A stretch of 64,000 nt of DNA, from positions 9,856,278 to 9,920,277 of the forward strand of contig NC_134030.1 of the NCBI RefSeq assembly GCF_964204645.1, read 5' to 3'. The DNA comes from Tubulanus polymorphus. Its lineage: Eukaryota > Nemertea > Palaeonemertea > Tubulaniformes > Tubulanidae. Below the pieces are notes generated by a model. That model searched no databases. It saw only the letters and a program-made list of their open reading frames with translations, and had not been told where the DNA came from. This document shows positions 24,683-34,753 of the stretch, piece by piece (positions within the stretch are counted from its first letter, which is position 1; the number at the start of each line of letters is the position of its first letter). The position numbers and the translations under genes are program-made.

Positions 24683-27600
24683 CTATTTCTGCAAGAAATT
24701 TACATCGTAATCAAACAATATGAAATCGGCTTTGTATTCTTCATACAAATCGTCGATCAATTTTTGAGGAAGGTCTTTGTAATATTTGTTTAACTTTTCC
24801 GAGGAATACGTATGAGGGAGTGTGGCCGTTTTTGCCAGTTCCGGTTCCAGGTGGAAACGATTTTGAACAAGTTTGAAATCATTTTCGATCGTATCTCCGT
24901 ATTTCCCGATGAAACTGTAATCAATATCGCATGGACGACAAAGCTTTTCATATGGTGCCCAATGTTTATCATTATAACTATGAAGAAGGATGAACTCAGC
25001 GAATTCTTTAAAGGTTGCTCTGTCTCCAGGTTTGAAATGATTTCGGACTGACCGAATAATCATTGGCTCAAGTTTTGCGTATCCTTTATCGTATTTACGC
25101 ACAACTTTATCCAAATACGCAGATAACAGTCTCTCAAAAGGATGTCGTACGAACAGAAATTTGAAGTAGGTTTTTAAACGCTCGGTTTTTTCATCTTGAG
25201 AATAACTCGATAGTGACCTGATTAATCCCAATGATTTGACGTAGATACTTAGTTTCGTGCCAAGGTCATTTATGAGGGATAGGTTTGTCGTGCGAAGTTT
25301 TCCGGTCGTGTGTAGTAAAGTGTATCTCCATATCGACGTGCCCACTTTGGGAATTTCGCAATAAAGGATCTTGTGTACGTCATCGACCGTAAATCTCTTG
25401 TACGTGTACATGTATGGACCTAGAAAAGATAGCGAGATTTGTTTCGAAATATAACACCCGAGACCTCATGACACGATAGCTGAGAGCCCCAGACCACAAA
25501 CATGTCCCATCCGACGTATGTGTATTTTCATACCTGTCGATTTATTGGTAAGTTTCTCACATCCTAATTTTATATGAGTGAGTCTCTGATGATAGGTAGT
25601 ATCCCAATCGCGGATTGGCGGACGATTTCTATCATTCTGTGCCTGAAATAAACATGTACGTAATATAGATTTTACCAATCGATCGAATCAATCGACTTTC
25701 ATTGTTGATTTCTAGTGTCGCATTCAAGTCGACTGCTGCGGTATCTTACAAAAAAAGAGAAGTCGGACGTACTGGCCTTCGCATTATGAACACTACATAT
25801 TTATCTAAAACCTCGACTGTACCGCAGACTTGGCATTCCAGTGCTCCGTAGTTTCGGAAGATTGACAATATTGACAAATGCTCATCGGGTCTATTCCAGT
25901 AAAATTACGAGACAATAAAATCGCACAGCAATGAAATGATTTTGGATTTTGGTGGAATTGTAAAATTCCAACTGAAATGCTGTTGTATTTAAGTGGCTGC
26001 ATTGTCGAAAAATAACTAGAAAATTTGTATGCAAAGCATAACTGATTGTAGGCTTGTAGAAAATATGGATCTAGATACGAATTTTGGAAATGATAAGTTC
26101 AAGCATAATTGAGATACGGGCGAGCGCAACGAAGACTGATCTGATGGGGCATCAATCGAGTCTTATTTGATAAAAACTAATTTTAGTGATGATATCAGCG
26201 TGTAACAGAAATACATACGTTTTCACCCGATCGGAATATGAACTTATTCAATTTTATTGATTGCTATTTCATATATGGTAGAGGGTACACACGTTTTTAC
26301 GGAGATGGCTGCATCTGTATTTCATAGTAGATAACGCCGATTAAAATGTGTTTTTCTTTTTCGCAGGTGTCACCCTGTGTTTTATGCCTTTACTAGGTCG
26401 ACTGTATGGTAATATAGATTTCCGTGCGGTACTTGGCCTACTTATTGAAAATTTGGAAAATTGTGTTGATTTGAATAACATTGGTATTCTACTATATGTT
26501 TTCCGGTCTTTGTTTTGAATAACTTAATTCTCCTTTCAAATTTTCGATCACTCTCTCAGTCCCATTGTTTGATTCTCGTTTGAATATACGTGTATATGCA
26601 GTTATATCATTCGCTATTCAGCACGCCTGATGATGGTTAGTCTTAAGCCGTAACTCTGCTCGAAATATTCATTTTTCACCATGTCACCTCCGGGGCTCCG
26701 TATTCTTGAATAGAATTGTATGATTATATATTCTATTTTATTTATTTATCCATCATCATAGTCAATGTCTTTCATGGTGGATATATCCACGTACAAAAGA
26801 ATATAATGTACATGTAAAACACCGATATCAGAAAATATAATGTCACAGACAGTACAAGTAGGTTTTTCAGACATAATATCGAAAGAATCTATATTTTTGA
26901 TTTAAGTTTAGTAACTTCATTTGAAAAACATTTCATACAACCCTGGAGTTTAGAAGTTCTTAATGAAAGGAGTTCAATAAATCTAAAAACACTAAGCCTT
27001 TTCCAGTAAAATCTTGGTATGTTTCTTCCTAATAGAGCTGAAAAAAGGACAGATCATTGTATGATGATATTCATCTTCGATTTCTCGCAAGTTACAGTGT
27101 TCGCAATCTTTTATTCTTTGGTATGGGGAGGTTCGTCCATCTCTAATACCTCTTTTAAGTCATATGTTGAAGTTCCAATTCGGCAGAGCGATTCAACAGC
27201 ATATGAGGAACAGTTTTCTGAATAGTTTTCTGGACCAAATGACAACTTTGTATGTTTATAGTAGTAACATTTTGAAGAATTCTCTAAATAAGACTGCCAG
27301 GATTGTATGAAATTGTCACGAAGTGTACTTTCTATAGATTTAATAAAAAGGTTCTCATTGGATACTTCTATACTAATGTATGCCAGACGTAACTAAAGCC
27401 TAAATGGTCTAACAAGGATTTCAGATAGAAAGTTTCTTTGTCTATGATCCGTTTCAAGGTCTTGATTCATGATAGCCAAGGAAAATTTATGAGAACTACT
27501 GCCAATGTTAATAAAACATTAAGCTTTCAATTCAGTGACATCATACATTTTTCATGGGCTTAAAACAATTAAAATCGCTATTAATGAATTCAGAAAAGTG

Positions 27601-29709
27601 ATTAATTTTAAGTTCATTTCATTACATATAATGAATATATCAAGAACTGTCATGAAAGAACTCATATGCAAGTGGTCAATGAATAAACTTACTAGGGATG
27701 AACTTAAACTTAATAAAATATATAAGTTAATAATTCAAGACATCTAAGTAAGCTCAAAGGGAACAGATTGTCTTAAATCATCAAACGTAAATACATCGAA
27801 ATTGTGAGGTAATTTTATTGCAAACTGGTGCAGTGTCTGATAACATCAAAGTCAGATATGATCATCGTAAATTTACCTAAACTAATTCCGGAATTGGTCT
27901 AATAATCTCAAAAAGTGACATGCCAAAACATCGGAAAACGTCAATGCATTTGATTTCATGTAGTTAATAAAATGACAGTCAGTTTTCCATTTGTTCTTCC
28001 TTGGCCTTTTTATTTCGTGGCCATTTTTTCCTTGGTCATTTTTTCCTAGGCAAATACCTTGGCCATTCTTTCCTTGGCCATTTTTTCCGTCCACCATGCA
28101 GGTTTCATGAGATTAGCAATTTATAATAGCATAGCCGTCATATACGGCTCCGCGTCCTCTGATGGCATGTGTATTAGGTGACAATTCAATTCAATTCTTT
28201 GTTGATCCTTATTACATATAAAATTCCGGGATAAAATTCCCTAATTCAATAAAGTTACAAATTGAAGAATAAGAAAATACAACATACAAGACACACGCGT
28301 GATTCATACAGAATAACATAATGAACATAACATAACATACAGAATAACATCTACATCGGAGAAACTGGACAAACATTACGTCAACGCTTGAACGGTCACA
28401 AATTTGATATCAGACACAAGAAAATGGATAAACCTATCGGCGAACATTTCGATCTTCCGAACCACACCATCAGTAACCTTAAAGTGACCGCGTTACATAA
28501 AATGAACACTTCTAATAAACATTTGTGCAAAATCATGGAACAAAAACTTACTCAACGCGGTGATACTGTTAATCTTGGCCTCAATCGCGATCTAGGATTC
28601 AATTTCGTTTGTTATTCGTTGTATCTGGACTTATCTCGGACTTCTATTTCTTGTTATTCGTTGCTCTTAGATACCATCTGTTAATTTTACTTTAATTTAG
28701 TTTCATTTTGATTTATTTCTCTTTGATTTGTTTCAGTTTGTTGTTCCTTAATTAATTAATTATCTACTCACTCACTTAGTTATTAATTATCATGTCATTA
28801 ATCATAGCTGTCTCCGCAGGATCCTTCACATAAGATGGCAAGACAAAATTCCCAATACTGATGTCCTTGTCACAGCAGGTCTCCCAAGCATCGACACCCT
28901 GCTTCAGAAGGCACAAGTCCGGTGGGCTGGACACATAGTGCGCATGCCTGACAGCCGCATCCCAAAGCAACTTCTGTTCGGTGAACTTGCCTCCGGCAAA
29001 AGATCAACAGGTGGCCAGAAGAAACGCTACAAGGACACTCTAAAAATGTCCCTTGGTGCATTTGGCATTGATCCCAAAACCTGGGAAAATTCTGCCTCTG
29101 ACAGAGCCAGCTTCAAAAGCTTGACCCGCACACAGTGGGCTTCAAAAATCTATCCAAACACATTGGATCGCTAAAAATTTGGTCCAAACACATTGGACGC
29201 CCGCACACAGTGGGCTTCAAAAATCTATCCAAACACATTGGATCTGACCACACACAGTATCCTAATTGTAGTTCTCTTTGAAATTTGGTAAAGCGCTTTA
29301 AAGCCTTCGGGAATGAGGCTCTGTATAGATGAATGCCGCGTCTGTCATTTGTGCATAAACATTTCAAGTTAGTTGAGTCGTTTTCGTTTAGTAAAGAAAT
29401 TTGTTAGCAAAACCAGAGTACTCTAATTGTACATTCAATCGTGATTATTCAGTTTATGTCTCGTAAATCCGCGTACCTGAGATCATTTCATATGCTTTTT
29501 GCGTTTACCACAAAAAGAACATTTTCGATGTTTATTCTGTGTTTGGTATGTCGGAATAAACTCAAGTTTTTTTTTATTTTCGAGATTAAACAATCTATAA
29601 TTACCTTTATTTTTAGACTTGAATCGCTTAGGCCTATATTTCGAAACAGATGAATAATGACTATTATCCCTACTACTGGAACTGCAAACAACCACACTTT
29701 GCGCAACAT
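24683..29709 (-). CDS. Carbohydrate sulfotransferase (CHST/HNK-1-type, Sulfotransfer_2), three exons
   Basis: Minus-strand exons 29605-29709, 25534-25642 and 24683-25419 join in matching phases into 316 residues, close to the roughly 350 of CHST11-type enzymes. Exon 1 gives a type II signal anchor (MLRKVWLFAVPVVGIIVIIH), as expected for a Golgi enzyme with a lumenal catalytic domain. The catalytic part has the 5'-phosphosulfate-binding loop CEIPKVGTS (about 92-100) and the 3'-phosphate-binding motif FVRHPFERLLSAY (about 161-173) for the donor PAPS. It should transfer sulfate to a glycan hydroxyl; which glycan is not readable. An AATAAA on this strand (24665-24670) follows the stop. The last two exons are secure (TTTTCTAG acceptor, phase 1 join); exon 1 is a phase-consistent inference across a 4-kb intron full of transposon debris, and extra exons could lie between. 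Confidence 0.75.
25680..26859. other. Intronic interval of the sulfotransferase, no gene seen
   Basis: Only short chance frames. Contains a decayed hammerhead-like motif at 26626-26670 (CCTGATGATGGTTAG...CTCGAAAT). Confidence 0.45.
26860..27710 (-). mobile_element. LINE reverse-transcriptase C-terminal fragment
   Basis: Reverse-strand translation gives, with frame changes, LGFSYVW-like sequence, then blocks such as TLRDNFIQSWQSYLENS, RDGRTSPYQRIKDCEHCNL and REIEDEYHHTMICPFFSSIR. The C-x2-C...D-E-x-H-H...C pattern is the usual LINE polymerase tail. Part of it (27385-27707) is shared with 18882-19200. Confidence 0.65.
27750..28330. other. Interval with a short simple repeat, no gene
   Basis: Around 28000-28090 there are several imperfect copies of CCTTGGCCATTTTTTCC; otherwise nothing recognised. 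Confidence 0.45.
28341..28683 (+). mobile_element. Penelope-like element endonuclease (GIY-YIG) remnant
   Basis: Translates as NNIYIGETGQTLRQRLNGHK, continuing PIGEHFDLPNHTISNLKVT and ending ...TVNLGLNRDLGF before a stop. The Y-I-G-E-T-x(2)-L-R-x-R block, the EHF, and the final GLN motif are the signature of the C-terminal GIY-YIG domain of Penelope-like retroelements, where it nicks target DNA. The first GIY motif is reduced to NIY. No reverse transcriptase is found next to it, so this is a truncated copy inside the sulfotransferase intron. Confidence 0.8.
28806..29174 (+). mobile_element. Non-LTR retrotransposon ORF2 C-terminal fragment
   Basis: Continuous frame: SCLRRILHIRWQDKIPNTDV, then GLPSIDTLLQKAQVRWAGHI, VRMPDSRIPKQLLFGELASG and KRSTGGQKKRYKDTLKMSLG. 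The RWAGH-VRMPD-R-PKQLLFGEL-GKR-KRYKD chain is the well-known tail of a common invertebrate LINE polymerase family. The final codons and stop repeat in a local duplication just downstream (about 29131-29168 versus 29203-29242). Confidence 0.75.
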
Positions 29710-29903
29710 TATCTTAAAATGAATTGAACATTGTAATGCAGAAAGCAGACCACGTTGATTGATTAAGTCAGTAGGGAAAATATACCACCACAGCTGTTAC
29801 TATAGTGTATGTATAGATCGAATAAAAAAACAAATGTTCATCTTAAGGTCAATTTTGAGACATTGCATCCATTAAGGCCCCTGTTTACAATACCTTCGTA
29901 TTC

Positions 29904-30249
29904 GTTGGTTGGTTGGTTGGTTGGTTCGTTAGTTGGTCGGTCGGTCGGTTGGTTGGTCGGTTGGTTGGTCGGTTGGTCGGTCGGTCGGTCGGTCGGTTGG
30001 TCGGTCGGTCGGTTGGTCGGTCGGTTGGTCGATCGGTTGGTTGGTCTGTTGGTCGGTTGGATGGTTCGTTAGTTGGTTGGTTGGTTGGTTGGTTGGTTGG
30101 TTGGTTGGTTGGTTGGTTGGTTGGTTGGTTGGTTGGTTGGTTGGTTGGTTGGTTGGTTGGTTGGTTGGTTGGTTGGTTGGTTGGTTGGTTGGTTGGTTGG
30201 TTGGTTGGTTGGTTGGTTGGTTGGTTGGTTGGTTGGTTGGTTGGTTGGT
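29904..30249 (+). repeat. (GGTT)n microsatellite, interrupted then pure
   Basis: A 345-bp tetranucleotide tract: interspersed GGTC variants to about 30066, then about 45 uninterrupted TTGG units to 30249. All long open frames here (poly WLVG or poly PTNQ) are repeat artefacts. It lies 200-540 bp upstream of the inferred sulfotransferase start. Confidence 0.97.
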
Positions 30250-31290
30250 CTAGCGGAGAACCCGTGGAAGCCACGGGCGTTTCTTAAACGTACAGTGGAA
30301 CCTCGTTCGATAAATAATATGAGTACTTCGGCCAATAGAAAATCATTCGTATTCACGAAAATTCGTAACATGCAACCCGGTATCAAATTTCCCGCCAATA
30401 CCTGCCTATCGAATCGTTGTACGCCCCCATGTTCTCTGTTTGACGTTACGTTTGACAATCACACGTGGGGCGTTTTTGGCCCAGAACAACTGTTCACACG
30501 GGTGCCAAATGGGCCCGTACCTGTTTGGACCGACCAAAGACGTCGAACCAGGCCCGAATCAAATTTTGCACGGACCAAAGCATTGCGTGCGGCAACTTGT
30601 TCCGGAAATGATCCACTTGGCTTTGTTTGAGCATCGTTTAGTATCGTGTGGGTGGTCTACGTGTGAACACACTCTCTAATTAGGCACGGGCGAAATCTTA
30701 CTCGGGCCTGATCTGTCGCAATTTGGACCAGGCCGAATCGTCTCCGTGTGATCGCGGCTTATCTGTACACGATTCTGAAAATAAAGCCATCAAAATAAAA
30801 CTTTTTATAATTCATTGATTTCTTGATCAATTAAAACCTTGACGCGATATCAGATAATGTATTTGTTATACTACACTACTACGACCGATACAGGTGATCG
30901 ACTAGATCAGCAATTGTATTAACCTCATTGATTTACTTAGGAAATGAGACATAGGAACCGGAAATTGTCATTGTTTTAACGAATTTCGTATCATCGTGCT
31001 CGTATCAAACTGTTCTTTTACTAGTATTTGTACTACATTTGGTCGGAACAGACGAAAGTTATCGTTGTACCTTCGGGTTCCGTAATAGGCCGTTGTCTCG
31101 CTTTAAGGAGGTTGTCCTGTCGAATATCCAATTTTTCGATTCATTACACGTCGTTTACTTATTATATTCTATATAATGGCCTTTAATTTTATCAATATGT
31201 GCTCTCTGATCTCCTGCACCTATAAGGGCTGATTCAGACCATTAAAGAGGGCTAGAGGCACGATAATGAAAATTTTTACACTGTCCCATT
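30250..31290. other. Gene-free interval
   Basis: An open frame runs out of the microsatellite to 30630 with no recognisable similarity or splice support. AATAAA near 30779. Nothing else identified. Confidence 0.4.
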
Positions 31291-31291
31291 T

Positions 31292-31319
31292 TTTTGTTTT
31301 CTCGCGCGAGAAAACAAAA
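31292..31319. promoter_or_regulatory. 28-bp perfect palindrome with CGCGCG core
   Basis: Both arms read TTTTGTTTTCTCG to the centre; the central 20 bp is GTTTTCTCGCGCGAGAAAAC. A second, nearly matching copy (GGTTTTCTCGCGCGAAAAAA) follows at 31325-31344. It is related to, but not identical with, the TCTCGCGAGA promoter motif of vertebrates, having one more CG. Function inferred only from the symmetry. Confidence 0.4.
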
Positions 31320-31349
31320 CATTTTGGTTTTCTCGCGCGAAAAAACAGA

Positions 31350-32880
31350 AGTTATTGATACAATAGAATGACCCGAATCAGCCACCGATTACGCACACGT
31401 AGAAAACGAACAAAAATATAAAAATGGACAAAATGATCTCCAACCTTGTAATAATGCTATTTCCAAAATCTCGATGTATTAAATTAGGCAGCCAAGAAAA
31501 TTCACCCAATCAGTTGCTTGCTGGTTCATACTGAATGGAAGATTGTTTTAAATGAACCGGAACCAAATTTCCAATTATGTACTTCGATTTCAAAAAAATG
31601 ACCGCCGATCACACAACTATATTTGTAATTCGATTTCCGATTTCAAAATCAAACCCCCAGTTTCGCTCCCGGCAGATGTGGTGGGTCCATAAGGGACACT
31701 CAATCAAAGAATCAAACGAAATTTACCAGCCAAATAAATAACAGGGAAATTCCCTATTCTAAGATCAAACACTGTGCATACATTGGTATATGTTATATTC
31801 GACCGTGGTTCATGCATCCGCGTGTGAGCCAATGTTGCAGCAGAGATGTGGTCAAGTAAGTCAGCCCAATGTTTTTGGAGCCCTCGCAGTCCTGGCGGAT
31901 ACGAATTCAAACGTCCGTTCGTCATACAATATGCATAGCGATCATGCTAAAAGGAATCGAGTATAAATTTCGTCTCCCCGTCGCGCCGTGGAGAGGAAAA
32001 ACGCTAATTATGTAAATTAAAGTGAAAAATACAATATCGCTTAACTTACTGCCCCTGGAATCTAACAGCTGCACTCTGTGAGATATGATAACATTTTAGG
32101 CTGTTCGAATTTCACGGATACCGGACACCGGATACTCGAGATTGTGAAGGGGTTATAATTTTTGTGAAGGGGTTATGATTAGAGTTATGGGTTAGGGGAC
32201 CAAACCGAAGGTTTGGAGACCCCACGGGCAGTGGGTTATCCCTGTAAAGAAAAGTGCGAATTGTCAAAATCCATCCATCGACAGATGAAATATGATACAA
32301 TACACATCACGGATAGTTTTTAAAAAAGAGAAAAAAATGACCCAACAATACTGGACAAAAGTACCCTAACAAAATGGCGGCTAGCAACTGTAAAATGGTT
32401 TATTACATCATTTGTTGTAAATTCTGTGGAGAATGAAAATTTAGAACCATAGATTTGCAGATGTTTGGCTACGAAGACGAAGCCTTTGGTGAAGATAGCG
32501 TTTCTAAGAAGTAACAGTTGCATAAACAGTACCTGTAGGCGTGCATAAACAGTACCTATAGGCGTTAATACAATTGACAAAAAATGAAGAAACACGATGT
32601 GGAGGATCATATGGTCAAGATTCCACTAACGGCATTTGTGACTTTCTATGTGAATCGTCCGTTTGTACGTATCAAGGACAAGACTAAGGAAAAACTAAGA
32701 CGAGACGAGTGGATAGAAGGTTAACTTATTTGAAGTACAAGCTTTCGATACTTATTTCATCAAGTGGTGAAGATACTTTAGATTACGGTACAGTAAACCT
32801 CGCCTTAAATCGGACGATTGCTACAAGGTCTAACAGCGTTTTTCTGCGCCCATTTACGCCGAAACATGGTTAGCACACAA
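31350..32880. other. Gene-free interval
   Basis: Short chance frames only. A 22-bp direct duplication (GCATAAACAGTACCTGTAGG) lies at 32519-32566. Confidence 0.4.
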
Positions 32881-32889
32881 TATTTTCCT

Positions 32890-33062
32890 ACGCTTACCCT
32901 CGCTTGCCAGGGGTCCGGTATCACTCCCGAACTCGCCGCTTCCGCCACCAGTTCGGGGAACAGCTTTAGCGTAGTAGGTTCGAATCCCTTAACCGGTGAA
33001 CATGCGTTGGTATAAGCCCATCCGATTATAAAAAGCTTACAACCAACGATTAGGTAACTAAC
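32890..33062 (+). repeat. SINE-like repeat with shared tail
   Basis: Contains a B-box-like GTAGGTTCGAATCCC (32970-32984). Its tail, TATAAGCCCATCCGATTATA followed by AAAAGCTTAC and AACGATTAGGTAACT, recurs inverted at 40445-40498 and in part near 54628-54650. Three copies of the tail show it is a dispersed family; the tRNA origin is inferred from the B box alone. Confidence 0.55.
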
Positions 33063-33147
33063 TAGGGTTAACACGGCTACGAACCTAAGACCGAGAAGAG
33101 AAACCACACGGCTTTTCCCGACAACTGGGATTCCAAAATCAAAATTC

Positions 33148-33311
33148 CAGGGCTGGGTTTCATAGATGTAGAGAAAAATAGTCCCTGGGAACATTTTGAA
33201 ATTTGTCAGTTATAACCATGGTTTCTCATTGTTACTATGGTGGTTGTTACCCAGATTGAGGATTTACCTCTAGGGATAACTTTAATACTCAGTCTATGTA
33301 ACCGGGCCCTG
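33148..33311. repeat. MITE-like element
   Basis: Ends are inverted: CAGGGCTGGGTTTCATAGA at the left against TCTATGTAACCGGGCCCTG at the right, bracketing about 165 bp with no coding capacity. Confidence 0.65.
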
Positions 33312-33319
33312 AAGTTTCA

Positions 33320-34055
33320 ATACGGTGAAATTAAAAGGATTTTATAGGCTACTTAGGATGCTATACCATATTGAGGCTTTGATTTTGGATCGCCAGGCAG
33401 ACCGGTACCGTGAAGTCGCCTGTGAAAGAAACACCATTTTTATTCCATGACATGAGTTTACTGCATGAAAAAAGTTTCTATCATATCTGTTGTTAATGGA
33501 ATAGATAAAGACGAAATTAGACAATTAAACTACATGTAAATATTCAATTGGCTAATATTTGGCAATTCATAAATGCTTACAAAGACTATAACATTTCATT
33601 GTAGACCTACTTACGCATAGGACTTGAAGAAGCATATTATATTTACAAATTCTATGTGCAGTATAGTCGATCCATTTTATAATTCAAATTTTTGCTTGAG
33701 ATTGTCTGACTGGTAAGAGTCTATCTGCTGTAGGAATTAACCCAGCATCACAATTAATTTGATCATTGGATTGCGGTTTCCTCAGTAGTTGCGTCTTAGT
33801 AAAAAAGTATCATCACCGATTTCACACCTTCAGAGAACACACTATTCTACCTCTTCAATTAGGTGTTCCCTGCTCAGTCCAAACCAAATAGAATAGATAG
33901 GTTCACTCCATCTTAGTTCTTGCACTGCAGCATACAAAGAAATCAATAATGATTAAGGAAGACGAATGGCAACGTTTTTTAATAAAATATCTTTTAAATA
34001 AAGTAATTTAGTCGGGAAATGTTTGCTATAAGCCATTATAAAGCAGTCGGTCTAA
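33320..34055. other. Gene-free interval
   Basis: Nothing recognised, except a TTTAAT near 33977, which read on the minus strand is an ATTAAA polyadenylation signal suitably placed for the small gene at 34059. Confidence 0.4.
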
Positions 34056-34058
34056 AGA

Positions 34059-34229
34059 TTAGCTTTGAAGTTTGATGTGCGTGTCCAGAAGCTTTTTCTC
34101 GAGCCGGTCCTGTTTTTTCCTCAAGTATTTCGAACGGATCGAATGGATCTTGTAACCGACTGCTATCCCGGCGAGAAACGAGATGGCTGCCATCGTGTAG
34201 CAAACTGATATCGGAACTTTCGAGCCCAT
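34059..34229 (-). CDS. 56-residue single-pass microprotein resembling mitoregulin (MTLN)
   Basis: ATG at 34229-34227, TAA at 34061-34059. The protein begins MGSKVPISVCYTMAAISFLA, has one hydrophobic helix with small residues (AAISFLAGIAVGY, about 14-26), then a strongly basic amphipathic tail (IRSKYLRKKQDRLEKKLLD) ending in KLQS. Length (56) and layout match vertebrate mitoregulin, an inner-mitochondrial-membrane microprotein linked to respiratory-chain assembly and fatty-acid oxidation: short N-terminus, one helix with G-x-x-x-G-like spacing, then R-x(3)-YL-x-(2-4)-RL-x-x-KL-x-x-T-x-x-KL. The similarity is from memory, not a search. It appears to be a single coding exon, downstream of a GPCR on the same strand. 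A chance frame on the other register overlaps it; the conserved layout favours this one. Confidence 0.65.
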   Translation of the reverse strand: MGSKVPISVCYTMAAISFLAGIAVGYKIHSIRSKYLRKKQDRLEKKLLDTHIKLQS

Positions 34230-34753
34230 AATGATGACAAGAAATGTAGATCAATAGGGCCTAAATCCAATTTTTTGCAATTTCTTTACGCCGCCTGTTA
34301 GTGTTACTACAACATAATATTTTAGAAAATATGTTTCGGAACAGCTGTTCCGAATTCGGTTGCATGATTGGGCGAGTCCGAACGTACTTTGCGAGTTAAA
34401 TCCAATTCAATTCCTATTTATTTACACTTTAGATTACAAGTTATATCAGTCGATTATTTTACTGTAACAACAAGACAACTTGAAAGAACCAACATAACAG
34501 CTGCACACACAAAGAAGCCACGCAGCAGTTGACGAAGAACTGACCGAGGCCGGCCGGGCGCCCTCGCTCCTCAGGAAATACAAATTTAGGCTTTGAGGAC
34601 AAATTGTCAGCTCACGTAGTTTCATTGCTGTTTTTAAAAGTTCGAGAGTCTTCTCGGAATGCCCGCAACTTGCAGCGAGTGGACACTCTTGCGAGTGGAA
34701 GAGATCTGTCAGATAGCACGCCACTGTGGTTTACGCTATGTCCGACTCAATTT

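Noticed and set aside
29885-30630. Long open frames of poly(WLVG) or poly(PTNQ)
   Set aside because: They are translations of the GGTT microsatellite in every frame, with no splice or similarity support.
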